Source: Diphasiastrum complanatum
Lineage: Eukaryota; Streptophyta; Lycopodiopsida; Lycopodiales; Lycopodiaceae
Assembly (NCBI GenBank): GCA_029204225.1
Contig: CM055096.1
Location: 58,665,600 to 58,729,599, forward strand
Length of the DNA stretch: 64,000 bases
Reading direction: 5' to 3'
In this document: positions 45,855 to 57,073 of the stretch, in pieces
Position numbering within the stretch: position 1 is the first letter of the stretch
Layout of the letters: the number at the start of each line of letters is the position of its first letter
Program-made: the position numbers and the translations under genes
Notes under the pieces: generated by a model
Database searches by the model: none
What the model was told of the DNA's origin: nothing
The model's input: only the letters and a program-made list of their open reading frames with translations

Positions 45855-45991
45855 TTTCAGATCAACATCAAGCTCATTGGCTGATATTCACACCTTTTGA
45901 ACCAGCAAAGACCAATTCAGCCCATGGAGTCAAGTTCAAGATCATCATGTTTTCCATCAAGCTAGATTTACCAAGCTAGATTTCTGAGGAG

Positions 45992-46802
45992 TGTGAAAAA
46001 TGCAAAAATAAGCTTGGTAGAGGCCAAAAATCATGTATATAGGATGATTACACATGTGTGGAGCCTGTTTCCACGTGTGAAAATAGTGTACTTGTGTATA
46101 TATGATTTAATTCAAGTTCTAGTGGCTAAATAGGCCAAAAACTAGTTTTCTAGACATATGACACATGGCATCAATCTATTGATTGCATGAGCCACATCCT
46201 TTGGTTAGGTGTCATATCCCATGTGTAGAGGACAACTCACATGTGTGGAATAAGCTGAAGTAGGCAAATTTTGACTTCTAGAAGATTTCCAAGTAGATCT
46301 CCATATAGAAGAAAAATGGACCAAAAGTGCTCAAAATAGAAGGTTTTGTCCAAGTGTCATTTTTGCATGATGAATCATCATATGACAAAGCACCTTCACA
46401 CATGTGGGATCATAGGGATGATCAGTACCACGAGCTCCCACTTATTGTATATATAGAGCCACATTTGGCCATAATCAATGTGAGACACCAATCTTGGTTT
46501 TGGAAGCAATTTTGAGTGATTTTCTCCATTTGTCTACATTTGTTTTGATTGTTTTGAGGTTCTATCAATGTGTACTTGATTTTCAGGTTGAAGTCCGTAC
46601 TCAGATAGTGTTTCACACGTTGTGAAATCATAAAGTACACCTACCTTCAATAAATGATTGTTCTTGTTAGGATTTTGTGTCTAGAATTGATCTAGATTGA
46701 TCTTAATCTCAAGTAGATTGATAGATCAAGTAATCTGACAACCAATCCCTCTTGAGGATTAGATTAGGATCCACTCTTGGTCCTTTTTGTACTTTTTGCA
46801 CA
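45992..46802 (+). repeat. 3' LTR of the 41587-46802 element
   Basis: 811 bp, with a TATA-like GTATATATAG at 46447-46456. It is preceded by TTTCTGAGGAG, almost the same purine tract as in front of the LTR at 23364, which supports relatedness of the two RT-less families. Confidence 0.9.
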
Positions 46803-46924
46803 AACCCTAAACCCCTAGCTATCAAAGCCTTAGATAATGATAATTACCCTTTTGGTAGCTCGAGTCAATTGTCTTACAAAAGTAGGTGGCCGACATCATA
46901 AAAAATCCCAATCATCTAGGAACA

Positions 46925-47115
46925 TCATGATATAATTCACTTTAGAAAAATATTTATTTAACTAATTTCATCTCATTATCAACATGCAAAAAAAAAAAAT
47001 CTCATCATAATATAATTCACTTTAGAAAATATAAATATAACCTCATCATAATATAATTCACTTTAGAAATATATTTATTTAACTAATTTCATGTCATTAT
47101 CAACATGCACAAAAA
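46925..47115. repeat. ~122-bp direct duplication
   Basis: ATATAATTCACTTTAGAAA...CATTATCAACATGCA(A/C) followed by an A-run starts at about 46929 and again at 47051, with a partial third copy between. Confidence 0.75.
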
Positions 47116-47121
47116 AAAAAT

Positions 47122-47272
47122 TGCGTGGATAATCCACGCAGAAGATATCCACGCGTGGATATCTTTAACTTCCGGTCTGGTCCGGTGAACAAACTGAAAT
47201 TTGCGTGGATAATCCACGCGTGGATTATATCGGAGGTGTGTTCAAAAATTTTTTGGTGTGGATAATCCACGC
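47122..47272. repeat. chain of perfect palindromes built on GCGTGGATAATCCACGC
   Basis: GCGTGGATAATCCACGC is present at 47123-47139 and 47203-47219, with a GTGTGG variant at 47256-47272. 47142-47165 is a perfect 24-bp palindrome centred on CACGCGTG, and 47211-47226 is a perfect 16-bp palindrome overlapping the second copy. This is the same motif as at 25722-26110. Confidence 0.9.
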
Positions 47273-47299
47273 GTAGATATTCCACACAAACAAAGTTTT

Positions 47300-48411
47300 G
47301 GAAAATCGACTACGTGTCGGGTCTAGTAGACCAATCATGTAAAGCTTTCGTTTATCAGAACCATGGTTTCTCCAATAAGACGTGGTAGACATCAAACCTT
47401 GTATGTAATTTCATCACAAGCCTGATTTAGGAGGAATGTTAAATCCTCAATTTGTTTTGAAACTTTTTTGAGTTCTCTTGCATGGGAGTCTTTGATCTAG
47501 TATGATTAGTCGTTTGAATAACTAAATTTGTCACATTTCTTTTAAATTTTCTAAAATATAATGTTAATGCTAGCACCACCATCAATTTGAATTCCATTGA
47601 ATGTTTATCATCACATTTAGCATTGGTGATACGTCTTGTTCTACCGATGCTTTTTTGGTATGTACAAGTGCAATAGGTCAAGTAGCTTTTTGTGAAGTTC
47701 ATAAGTTAGTATTTTTGCGTGAATTTGTCATATATGAGATAATTTAAATCAATTGTTTGACAATATATTTTAAATTTCTAGCTATTCACTAAGTCAACAA
47801 TTTGATTCACCACCACATCCACTATATTTTCTTAGTATGAAATGGAAGACCTACAAGTTTCTTTGTTCAATGTACTATGCTCTTGTTCTATTTGAGATGG
47901 TTGTGGAATAGGAAATTTGTTTAATCCTAATAGATGTTAAAGCATCTTTTATAATCTTCAATATAGTTACATGAGCAATTCCATTTATTCTAACAAAATC
48001 ACATGGCATTGCTCCTAGGACTATATTATTGTCAAGTATTTACTTGTAGTCCTATTCTGGTTATTGATTAAGAAACTATCTTTCAGTTTGATTGTATTTA
48101 AAACAATCATTAGAGAAACAAGTAAAAGAATATGTTTATCAGCCATATATAATGGGCAATATTAAAATATTTAATAATTAATTCATCAGAATCTATAACA
48201 TAATTGAATCTATAATAGATATATATTTTTCAATTTAAATACATTTGTAGTCATTTCAAACATATTTTTCTTAATTTATTATTACAATTATTAACATATA
48301 AAGAAACTAAAATTCAAATCAGTATCATAATTATCAAAAGAACATAGGGTGATAGAAAAATATATTTGTTGTAGTAGTTCTATAGAATTTTATACAAACA
48401 AAAGATTTAAT
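47300..48411. other. AT-rich spacer, no feature recognised
   Basis: Very AT-rich with only short open frames and no recognisable motif. Confidence 0.45.
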
Positions 48412-48735
48412 AGAATTGAGAAAACAAATAAATTTCATCATAGAAAAAATATACTCAAAATACAAACAATTGAAATTTTAAACATCTCACATTCATTCTC
48501 AATTGATATCTATACTTCAAAAAAGTTTATACATCCAAAATCTCCTCATCATTATGAGTTGGTCACCACCATCAGAATTGAGAAAACAAATAAATTTCAT
48601 AATACAAAAAATATACTCAAGATACAAACAAGTGAAATTTTAAACATCTCACATTCATTCTCAATTGATATCTATACTTCGAAAAAGTTTATACATCCAA
48701 AATCTCCTCATCATTATGAGTTGGTCACCACCATC
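48412..48735. repeat. 162-bp perfect-frame tandem duplication
   Basis: AGAATTGAGAAAACAAATAA starts at 48412 and 48574, and the two 162-bp units are nearly identical. Because 162 is a multiple of three, a 166-codon plus-strand frame (48349-48849) stays open through both. Its composition (Ile, Lys, Asn, Ser) looks like translated AT-rich DNA and I do not call it a gene. Confidence 0.88.
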
Positions 48736-48979
48736 AACAACATCAATCTCTTCATCCTGGAGCCACCTGAACTTTCTCGTTGTCGTGGACGAAAGATGCG
48801 CCCACTTCATCATCAGCCTCTTCAATGGCAACAACCCGTTGCACAATGAAAGCCGACTACACATAATTCTTCTCCACAACAATACAATTTTTCTCTTTTT
48901 TAAGGGCACACTAGAACAAAGATCTAAAGTCCAATCATTTTCATATGAAAATGAATCAATTAATTTATAGGGACTTGTA

Positions 48980-49228
48980 CAGATATCTACTAAAAGTTGG
49001 ATCTAGCCTACTACTGATGTTTACACACATGAGAGAAGTCCTTGGCACATGGGAGATCACTCCTACCCATGTGAAATAGCATTTCCTACCAACAAATTGA
49101 TGCCAAGTGGCATATAGCTAGAAAATTAGATTTTGGCCATTTTAGCCACTAGATCTCAAATTAAATGAGATGTACAACCTATATGATCTATCTAAATGAC
49201 TTAGTCATAGATTTCACATGTGGGAACA
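48980..49228 (-). repeat. fragment of a 41587-type LTR, minus strand
   Basis: Reverse-complement similarity to 41640-41830: CCCATGTGAAATAG, GATGCCAAGTGGCATAT, GGCCATTTTAGCCACTAGA, GTACAACCTATATGAT and TTTCACATGTGGGAACA. It resumes at about 53686 (ATGTGTAATGATGATAGG), so the copia element 49229-53685 inserted into this LTR. Confidence 0.65.
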
Positions 49229-49502
49229 GTTAGAATTAAAGTTAGAATCATTGTGTTACTGTACTGTGGGTCCTATCAATGGATAAGGATCAGTTGGCCT
49301 CATCACAAGGCAAGTTGACGGGACACGCGTCCCGCCAACGGCAACCTGGGTCATGCATGGGTTGCCTGAGTGAACAACGATATGTACAGTGTAATTTCAT
49401 TTTGAGAAATATAGTTGCTATGTGAGCTTGTTGTGGAGAGTGTTTTCTGTCTGTGTTACTGTGTAGCATGATCGGTGTTCCTGTGCAAAGCAAATTCTAA
49501 GT

Positions 49503-49515
49503 TGGTATCAGAGCC
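49503..49515 (+). promoter_or_regulatory. primer-binding site, initiator tRNA-Met type
   Basis: TGGTATCAGAGCC, three bases downstream of the last LTR base shared by both copies. Confidence 0.9.
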
Positions 49516-49667
49516 ATACAGGGAGTGTACACAGTACAGTGTCGTCGTTGAAGAGAGCTTCGGGAGAACTGTCTTTTTTGAGAGTTCGGGGTTTGCGACG
49601 GGTTGAAGACATGTGGGAAGTCGTCACAGGTGATTAGAGAAGGCCGCCAAATGAAGCATACATCAAA

Positions 49668-50051
49668 GTGTTCGTCAAAAAGATGAGGAAAGCTTTGACT
49701 TTCATTAACTTGTCAGTGAAGGATCACATCATTACCCACATTTATGATGCTATTACATCCAGACAGGCATGGGATGTGCTAAAGGAGCACTTCGAGACGT
49801 CAAATTCATCAAGAATCATGTTTTTGAAGTCAAAGTTGAATAGTGCCCGCATGGAGCAAGGAGAGCACATTCAGACGTACATGACCAGAATCAAGACAAT
49901 GAGAGATGAATTGCATTCTATTGGTGAGCGCATACATGATGTGGAGCTGGTGCACAATGCATTATGCAGCATTGTAGAACCCTATTAGATGTTTGTGAGC
50001 GGAATAGCATCAAGAAAAAGATTGCCAACCTTTGACAAGCTCACATGAACC
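49668..50051 (+). pseudogene. copia gag fragment
   Basis: The frame reads KALTFINLSVKDHIITHIYD, SRQAWDVLKEHFE, SSRIMFLKSKLNSARM, YMTRIKTMRDEL and DVELVHNAL, a UBN2-type Gag. TAG at 49986-49988 and TGA at 50046 interrupt it before the zinc knuckle. The N-terminus upstream of 49668 also contains a stop. Confidence 0.8.
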
Positions 50052-51653
50052 TTGATGCAAGAGGAGCAACGACGAGAAATGGTGAAAGCTAGATGTCAAA
50101 ATACTGACGATCAGGCACTTGCGACACGTCAAAAACAAGGCAAGGGCAAGAGCAAGAAGAAGTCTAAGCAGCAATTTGCCAAGTCTCAGGAGGATGAGGG
50201 ATCTTCCAGCAAAACTAAGAAGAAAGGCAAGTGCTTCCATTGTGGTAAAAAGGGCCATTGGAAGAGTGAATGTCGCAAATTCCTGGCGGAACAAGGCAAG
50301 GGGAAACCAAAACAAGCAGGTAACCTTGTCGATGAGGGTGAGATTGAAGACTCTAGTATCTTCATATCTACATTGTCATCTAATCAAGATGATCAAGCAT
50401 GGTATATTGACTTAGGAGCCACAAGACACATGACAGCTAACAATTCCAATACAAAATTGTACAGGTTGAATGCTACAATCAAGGGGCAACATGGACTTGT
50501 ATCGTCCATTCCTTCGCAAACTGAGTTGTGGCACAAGAGGCTTGGTCACTTGAACTTGGGAAGCCTCAGTTTGATGAGAAAATTGGAGATGGTAACAGGA
50601 TTTCCTACCATAGAAGATCACTTGAAATCGATGTGCGAATCTTGTGTATATGGGAAGCAGCATCGAGAGAAGTTCAATAAAGGGGGTGTTGCAAGAGCAA
50701 AGAACATCCTAGATTTAATCCACATAGATGTATGCGGGACTATGAGGACCATGTCCTTACGTAAAGCCTTCTATTTCATGACCTTTATTGATGATATGTC
50801 ACGTAAGACATGGATCTACTTCTTGAAGAAGAAATCAGATGCATTTGATAACTTCAAGAGCTTCAAAGCATTGGTCGAAAATCAGACAGGTAGAAAGATC
50901 AAAATCCTAAGATCAGATAGTGGAGGTGAGTACGAGTCTAATGGCTTCAATGATTTTTGTGATCAATGTGGGATTAAAAGACAATTTACGCAAGATCATA
51001 CTCCTGCTCTCAATGGTGTAGCTGAGCGCAAGAATCATATGATTGTGGAAAGTGCCAGATATATGCTAGCTGAGATGAAACTACCAAAAGATTTTTGGTC
51101 AGAAGCATGTAGCACGGCAGTCTATCTTCAAAATAGAAGTCCTACCATTGCCATACCAAAGATAACACCTGAGGAAGCATTCACAAAGAAGAAGCCAAAG
51201 GTGAACCACTTGCGAATCTTTGGATGTAAGGCCTTTGTGCACATTCCTAAGGAAGGGAGACGTAAACTTGATGTAAAAGCTATCAAGTGCATATTCCTAG
51301 GATATGATGATCTTGTGAAGGGCTATAGATGTTTTGATCCAATTGAAAACAAAATCCATATAAGCCGTGATGTTATCTTTGATGATACCAAGATGTATGA
51401 AGATGAGGTTGCTGAGAAGATAGACACGTCCAGTGGGAAAGATGGTATAATGAGGATACCACCTGATGATGGTCCATTCATTGACCTTCCGAGTGATGAA
51501 CATGAGGATACATCTCAAGATACTACCACTCAACCTCAAGAAATGGGTTGGAGAGGTAGGGACAAACCTTTTGGTGCAAGAAGGATTGAAGTTGCAGGTG
51601 ACAAACGCAAGGAGAAGGATGTACCATGGGATACATTTTCACCAGGAAGCTGA
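50052..51653 (+). pseudogene. zinc knuckle, truncated protease and integrase
   Basis: A 533-codon open frame. The CCHC knuckle is CFHCGKKGHWKSEC. Protease is damaged: WYIDLGATRHM has Leu in place of Ser in the D-S-G active site, and most of the domain after it is deleted, the frame passing quickly to the pre-integrase segment. Integrase looks complete: ELWHKRLGH...CESCVYGK for HHCC zinc binding, HIDVCG (Asp), RSDSGGEY (Asp), NGVAERKN (Glu), and the C-terminal FGCKAFVHIP and KCIFLGYDD. This domain alone could still be functional, but Gag and RT are broken. Confidence 0.85.
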
Positions 51654-51833
51654 TCACCCGACAGAAAGCTCCCTAAGTGGTTTGAGAGATTGATGGAGAG
51701 CCGCGACATAGATGACTTTCCAGGATCATCTAACCAATGAGAGATACGAAGATCAACAAGAGAGAAGATACTACCTGAAAGGTATGAAGCAAATTATGCT
51801 CTCTTATCTAGCATTATTCAAAGCAAAGAACCT

Positions 51834-53360
51834 TTGACCTATAGTGAAGCGAAGGATGATGACATTTGGGTCAAGGCCATGGGAGAGGAGATGGAGTCAA
51901 TTGCTAAGCATAGCACATGGGACTTAGTAGAACCACCAGTTTGCAAGAAACCCATTGGTTGCAAATGGGTATACAGGACTAAGTACCATGCAGATGGAAG
52001 TATAGCAAAGCACAAAGCAAGATTGGTGATCAAAGGGTATGCACAAAATAAAGGCATCGACTATGAGGAGACCTTTGCGCCGGTTTGTAAGTGGAATACT
52101 CTACGTCTACTTATTGCTTTAGCTTCACATTTTGGTTGGCCTTTGTATCAAATGGATGTGAAATTTGATTTTCTAAATGGTGAGTTAGAAGAAGAAGTGT
52201 TCATGGATCAACCTGAAGGCTTTGTAACAAAAGGACAGGAAAATAAAGTATGTCGCTTGAAGAAAGTGCTTTATGGTCTTAAACAAGCACCACGTGCGTA
52301 GTATAACAAGATTGATGCCTAATTTCGTTCAAAGGGGATGGTGAGAACACATTCTGATCCAAATCTATATGTCTTATGCTTTGATGGTATGGTTGCTTTG
52401 ATTGCTCTTTATGTTGATGACTTGATTATTACGGGAAATAATCAAGAGATGATAGACATGATCAAGAAAGACCTCATGGAACAATTCGAGATGACAGATC
52501 TCAACCTGATGCATTACTGCCTTGGAGTAGAAGTGTGGCAAAAAGGACATGAAGTGGGTTTAACACAGGTGAAGTATGTCAAAGAGTCACTGCACAGGTT
52601 TAGGTTGCAGGATTGCAAACCAGTAAACACTCCTATTGAACCAGGTAAAAAGCTTTCTAAGCTTGATGAGTCACAATCATTTGATGCTACACTATATAGA
52701 TAGTTAGTAGGGAGCTTGATTTACCTTACCACGACTAGACCAGATATATGCTATGCTATTGGTATTGTAAGTCAGTTCATGGCAGCACCTATGGAAATGC
52801 ATTGGAAGGCAACTAAACGCATTTTGCGTTATGTGAAAGGCACTTCAGAGTATGGCTTGATTTACAGGAAGCATGATGGTTTACCTGAGTTGTGTGGCTA
52901 TGTGGATGCGGACTGGAGAGGAGACTATGATGATCATAGATCCACCATAGGATATATATTTCAGTTGTTTGGTAATTGTTTTTTTTAGTCTAGTAAGAAG
53001 CAAAGTACAATTGCTCTTTCCACCACAGAAGCAGAGTATAAGGCAATGTGTAGTGCTGCACAAGAAGCTATATGGTTGAGACAAATCTTGGAAGAAATTG
53101 GCATGAAGCAGAAAAATCCCACGACTTGACATAGCGACAGTCAGAGTGGCATTTAGCTAGCAAAGAATCCAGTGTTCCATGCGAGAACTAAACACTTTGA
53201 GATTCAGTATTACTTCATACGTGAGAGGCTGCTGAGTCGTGAAATTCATGTTGTTCATTGTAGCACAGAAGAACAACTAACTGATATTTTCACTAAGCCA
53301 CTTACTGGAGAAAAGTTTGATAAATTTAGATCAAAGCTTTTTGTACTTAAAGTTTGTTGA
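51834..53360 (+). pseudogene. broken copia RT/RNase H
   Basis: 51834-52301 contains the RT N-terminus (KPIGCKWVYRTKY, HKARLVIKGYAQ, GIDYEETFAPV, LYQMDVKFDFLNGELEEEV, LYGLKQAPRA), ending at TAG. 52338-52703 holds the catalytic ALYVDDLIITG block. 52716-52988 holds LIYLTTTRPDICYA and the RNase H start (GYVDADWRGD, RRSTIGY-type). 53172-53360 holds the RNase H end (FHARTKHFEIQYYFIRE, LTDIFTKPL). At least four nonsense changes (near 52301, 52321, 52703 and 52988) and frame breaks near 53130 disable it. Confidence 0.85.
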
Positions 53361-53685
53361 CTTAAAAGCTATGTATATGACTATATAAAAAGTGACTCTA
53401 CTTTCAGGGAGAGAGTTAGAATTAAAGTTAGAATCACTATGTTACTGTACTGTGGGTCCTATCAGTGGATAAGGATCAATTGGCCTCGTCATGAGGCAAG
53501 TCGACAAGACACGCGTCCCGCCAACGGCAACCTGGGTCATGCATGGATTGCTTGAGTGAACAACTATATGTATAGTGTAATTTCATTTTGAGAAATATGG
53601 TTGCTATGTGAGCTTGCTGTGGAGAGTGTTTTCTGTCTGTGTTATTGTGTAGCATGATCTGTGTTCCTGTGCAAAGCAAATTCTA

Positions 53686-54380
53686 TGTGTAATGATGATA
53701 GGTACAAGTCATTATGGTATTTACAAGATTTGATCAAGTTAGCTTTTGCCAATTTTAACAAAATAGCTTTCCATCCAAGATATTGTTAAATTTCCAACTA
53801 GACCAACTTCACGATTGTATCTAGGATTGTAAATAGAAGCATTTTTTAAAAGCCTCTCATGCAATCTGCCAAGTATTGAATTTCCAATAGAATGAACATG
53901 TTTGAATCCATTTCTACAAATAAAATTTGACTTCCCTTGTCATTGAATTACATAATTGATTCACAAGACAAAGCAACAAAAGAGGATTCAACCATATTAG
54001 AAACGGGGGCCTCCAAATTAAATGAGTTCTGTAAAACATCGTGCTCATTTTGAAACTCTGACTCGACATCAGAGCTCATATAAATAGGGACATTCGCATG
54101 TGGTGATTTCCTGAGACTTGGCTTCAGACTCGAAGACATAGCTGGAGATTGAAATTGTGTAGTTGGAAACAAAATGTTCTCCTTCATATACAGAAGGCTC
54201 ATATTGACGAGATGAATACTAACATAATGAAAAGAATATTACAAAAACACAATCTAAGATGATTAATATGAATATCCCAAGGCCCTTATACTCTCAATCA
54301 CAGACTCCAAAAATAGTAAAATTAACCAACGGATGTGAAAATTTTATAAATCCATTCCAGTAGAATTTGGTGTCCACCAC
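53686..54380. other. LTR remnant then unrecognised spacer
   Basis: The first ~60 bp continue the interrupted LTR fragment of 48980-49228. The rest has no recognisable feature; an 84-codon minus-strand frame (53948-54202) shows no motif. Confidence 0.45.
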
Positions 54381-54388
54381 TATATAAA
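54381..54388 (+). promoter_or_regulatory. candidate TATA box
   Basis: TATATAAA lies about 150 bp upstream of ATG 54533, with a C/T-rich stretch between, as in plant core promoters. That ATG starts only a 21-codon peptide before a stop, so any gene here would need splicing or is dead. Confidence 0.4.
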
Positions 54389-54775
54389 GCTTGCCACCTC
54401 CCATTTTCTCCCACACAACCTAGGGAGCATAACATTCTTCTATTTTCATTCTTCCCTCTTAGCGGACGACTGTTATTCTCTCACAACGAGCTCTTTCACT
54501 GCGATAAATCATCTGGGGGAGATTTCGAGGAGATGGCCAGGGACTCGAACAAGTGTTTTTGGAGCATAGAATGTTTTGATTTCTTAAAGATGCTTTAGCC
54601 ATATAAGATAACTTTAGCTGAGAATAAATTGATATTCAGAAACAACTCATTTTTTTGTCACTTGGATCTTTTGTTATTCTTAAAATAATGTAGAATTTAT
54701 GTTTTAAAAACATCAATTCATTTTACGCATTTCTGAATAAATTTTTTTGGGATCCTTCATCCTGCTAATGATACG

Positions 54776-54962
54776 ATAGATCGATACCATGTATCGACTG
54801 GCCATATCATTTGTTAAAATAGACTTTCTGTAATAATAGTGTCATGTGTAGATTATACGGGAAATCGATACCAGGGGTATCGATCTGCCATATCAAATTT
54901 ACATATGATACGAGAGATCGATACCCAGTATTGATCTCCCGTGTCGAGCCAGGAGATTGATG
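54776..54962. repeat. cluster of GATCGATACC...GTATCGATC imperfect palindromes
   Basis: GATCGATACC, GTATCGA(T/C), AATCGATACCAGGGGTATCGAT and GATCGATACCCAGTAT recur within 190 bp. A second cluster with the same motif is at 55965-56155. Confidence 0.8.
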
Positions 54963-55964
54963 CCCCTGAAGTTCATGGGACTAGTCTTGGAGTTGGAGCT
55001 CTAAACTCGCAGCAAAACCTCATCCACGAGAAGATAAAAAATGAAAGGTTGGTCATCCCCAAGACCATGGATTTTCACATCAAACACTTGAGAGGCCTCC
55101 TATCGATCCGGTGACAAGTACATGACCTCTTGAAGTGAGAGAGCCCCATGATCTACATGTACATAACTTGAAGTCGAAGATGAAGATCAATCCTTTGGCA
55201 AACGTGCTTCCATTCATTGTAATGGTCGATCCTTCTCAGTGTAGTAGGAAAACCTCATTTAAAAGCGGGATGATAAATGAGTATAGGTATTTCGTTATCG
55301 AGGGATGCCACTCTATAGAGGCAAGGCAACAGCTGGTATGAGGATACCAGACTCTCCATATTTCAAGACTGCAGAATGCAAAATTTATGTTAGATTGACA
55401 AAAGAGGAGGCGAAACTCCTGGCATGGGACCATAACAACGATAATGATTATCGCTCAAGCATGTCATTTTTCCATCAGATCAGGTTTTTCATAACGAGTA
55501 TCTTGATTTTTTGAAAACTCATGACTAGGTGTGAGTCCTAGGCTGCGAATCCAGTGTTGTAGAGAGATTGGATTAGTTTTTGATGAGACAAAAGCCTTTG
55601 AGGCCTTGAGGAAATATGAGCAGTTGCTTGTGTTCAAAACGAGCGCAATCTGGGATTAGCAAGATGAGACTTTTACATTGTGGGAGAATCATGAGATAAA
55701 GGGCCAAAGACAGGCCAAAACCAAAGATGACTTCTCCATTGCTCTGTGGAAGAAGGACTGGACTATTGATGTTTCGATTAAAGTGCTTCCCAATGACATG
55801 AAAATCACCCATTGGCGCACAATGCTGGGGATTAAGGATGACAAGATTGTAATCACCATTCTTTCATGGGTGAAATCTCTAGATTTGTCCCTTGAAGAAA
55901 TGGCAAACAAGTTTGAGTAGTAAGTGTATAAATGATTTAAGTTTAAACACATTAATGACACCGC

Positions 55965-56155
55965 AAGTTGATACTCGGTATCGATTCCTGGTATTCTCGT
56001 CAGTTGATCCCTAAGATCGATACCCAGTATCAATCTCCGATATTCAAATGGAAGTTGAAACCCTAGATCGATACGCAATATCGATCTCGCATATATCAAT
56101 TTCTAGTATCGATGTCCATCATTGATCCTTCATATTGATATGTGGTATTGATTTG
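55965..56155. repeat. second cluster of GATCGATACC-type palindromes
   Basis: GTATCGATTCC, GATCGATACCCAGTATCAAT, GATCGATACGCAATATCGAT and AGTATCGATG occur in quick succession, between coding-like blocks of the pseudogene. Confidence 0.8.
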
Positions 56156-57073
56156 AGGTTTCATTGTTTCTTACTACTTGTTGCAATTTATTTATCCTTG
56201 CAATCACGTTTGCTTAAGTGCATATTTCTATTTTAGGCACAAGACGTATATGAGGATGCAAGAACAAATGATGATTTGTCTTAACTGCACTTCTTGGGAG
56301 CAAGTCCTCACGGACTATCCCCAATCGAGTTCCAAGGAGGCTTTGAAGCAATTCTATATTGCTTTCAAGAATATTTTGAGTTTGATTTTTCTCTTTTCAA
56401 AATAACATATCATTTTCATGATTATTTATGTAACTCGAATTCATATTTGCAAACATAGATTGATAAGCTATTGATGTGTGATATCATAAATCAAGGGTGA
56501 ATCCTTGGGCTCTGGAATTTCCTATTCTAGGTAGTTTTTTTTGGCTCATATGGATTTGGCCCGGTTGGAAAAGGAGAGGAGAAATTTGATGGATGCGAGT
56601 TTCGCTGTTGATCAGCTCCTCAGATTATTTACCTCTTCAAGAGATCCGCTTCGCATGTGATGTGAAAGATATTCTACAAATTGTGCCCAAGAAAGAATTA
56701 ACCTTGATATTGCTAATATCCCCTACGGATACAGATCGAGAGGGTCATCAGGTGATGAATCTGCGTTTAGATATCAGCAGATTCTATAGGTTGTTAAATC
56801 TTTTAAGGAGATAACAGCTGTCTCGCTGTGGAAAATTATTATTTTTCATTCCATAAATCAAGCTATTGTAGTTGCCAAGGTGCTAAAGGACGAGACACAT
56901 GGATTCAAGACAATGATTTGGTATGAAATATTTCAAATTGCTTAGTTCTTATGTTGTTCATTTGTTTTTTTTACATTATATTTTGTGTTGATTTATTATT
57001 TTAATTTTACTCTATTTTTATTATGCACACACAAAACAAATGTCCATAATGCACCAAGGGAGCACCTTCTAAG

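Larger units (their letters stand above)
41587..46802 (+). mobile_element. second RT-less copia-like element, different family
   Basis: The LTRs are 41587-42325 and 45992-46802, with PBS TGGTATCAGAGCC at 42326. The flanks are GACCC (41582-41586) and AACCC (46803-46807), a target duplication with one mismatch. The LTRs have TGTGAAAA...TTTGCACA ends and differ by a ~93-bp deletion and a ~20-bp insertion in the left copy plus substitutions. A ~1.5-kb leader has no gag. Downstream are a mutated zinc knuckle and two copies of the same C-terminal domain found in the element at 19104. No protease, integrase, RT or RNase H is recognisable. Confidence 0.87.
49229..53685 (+). mobile_element. decayed copia element with short (~272-bp) LTRs
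   Basis: The LTRs are about 49229-49500 and 53415-53685, with inner inverted termini TTAGAATT...AATTCTAA. The extreme bases look like AG...GT rather than TG...CA, but decay at the right end prevents certainty. PBS TGGTATCAGAGCC starts at 49503. CAGGGAGAG at about 53406 is the polypurine tract. The order is gag, knuckle, protease, integrase, RT, RNase H. Stops and deletions interrupt several domains, and the LTRs differ at about 5% of sites, so it is old and inactive. No clean target duplication is seen; the outermost right bases appear deleted. Confidence 0.85.
54533..56815 (+). pseudogene. unidentified pseudogene with a ParB/sulfiredoxin-like stretch
   Basis: Coding-like blocks on the plus strand, in shifting frames. 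54948-55093 reads VHGTSLGVGALNSQQNLIHE. 55114-55341 reads PLEVREPHDLHVHNLKSKM, LPFIVMVDPSQC and YFVIEGCHSIEARQQLV. 55340-55500 continues, one frame over, with AECKIYVRLTKEEAKLLAWD and HNNDNDYR. 55678-55920, 56230-56390 and 56540-56815 are further open stretches without recognised motifs. The pattern V-x-x-L-x-x-x-M...P-(I/F)-V-V...Y-x-V-I-x-G-x-H-S-x-x-A-x-x-x-L resembles the ParB/Srx nucleotide-binding fold, but I cannot name a family. Frameshift at ~55340 and stops elsewhere indicate a pseudogene. The intervening DNA holds palindromic GATCGATACC repeats. Confidence 0.4.

Noticed and set aside
46803-46815. Telomere-like AACCCTAAACCC
   Set aside because: Less than two repeat units, directly next to an LTR; insufficient for interstitial telomeric DNA.
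48349-48849. 166-codon frame containing a repeated 54-residue block
   Set aside because: The open frame follows from a 162-bp tandem duplication of AT-rich DNA; composition is not protein-like.
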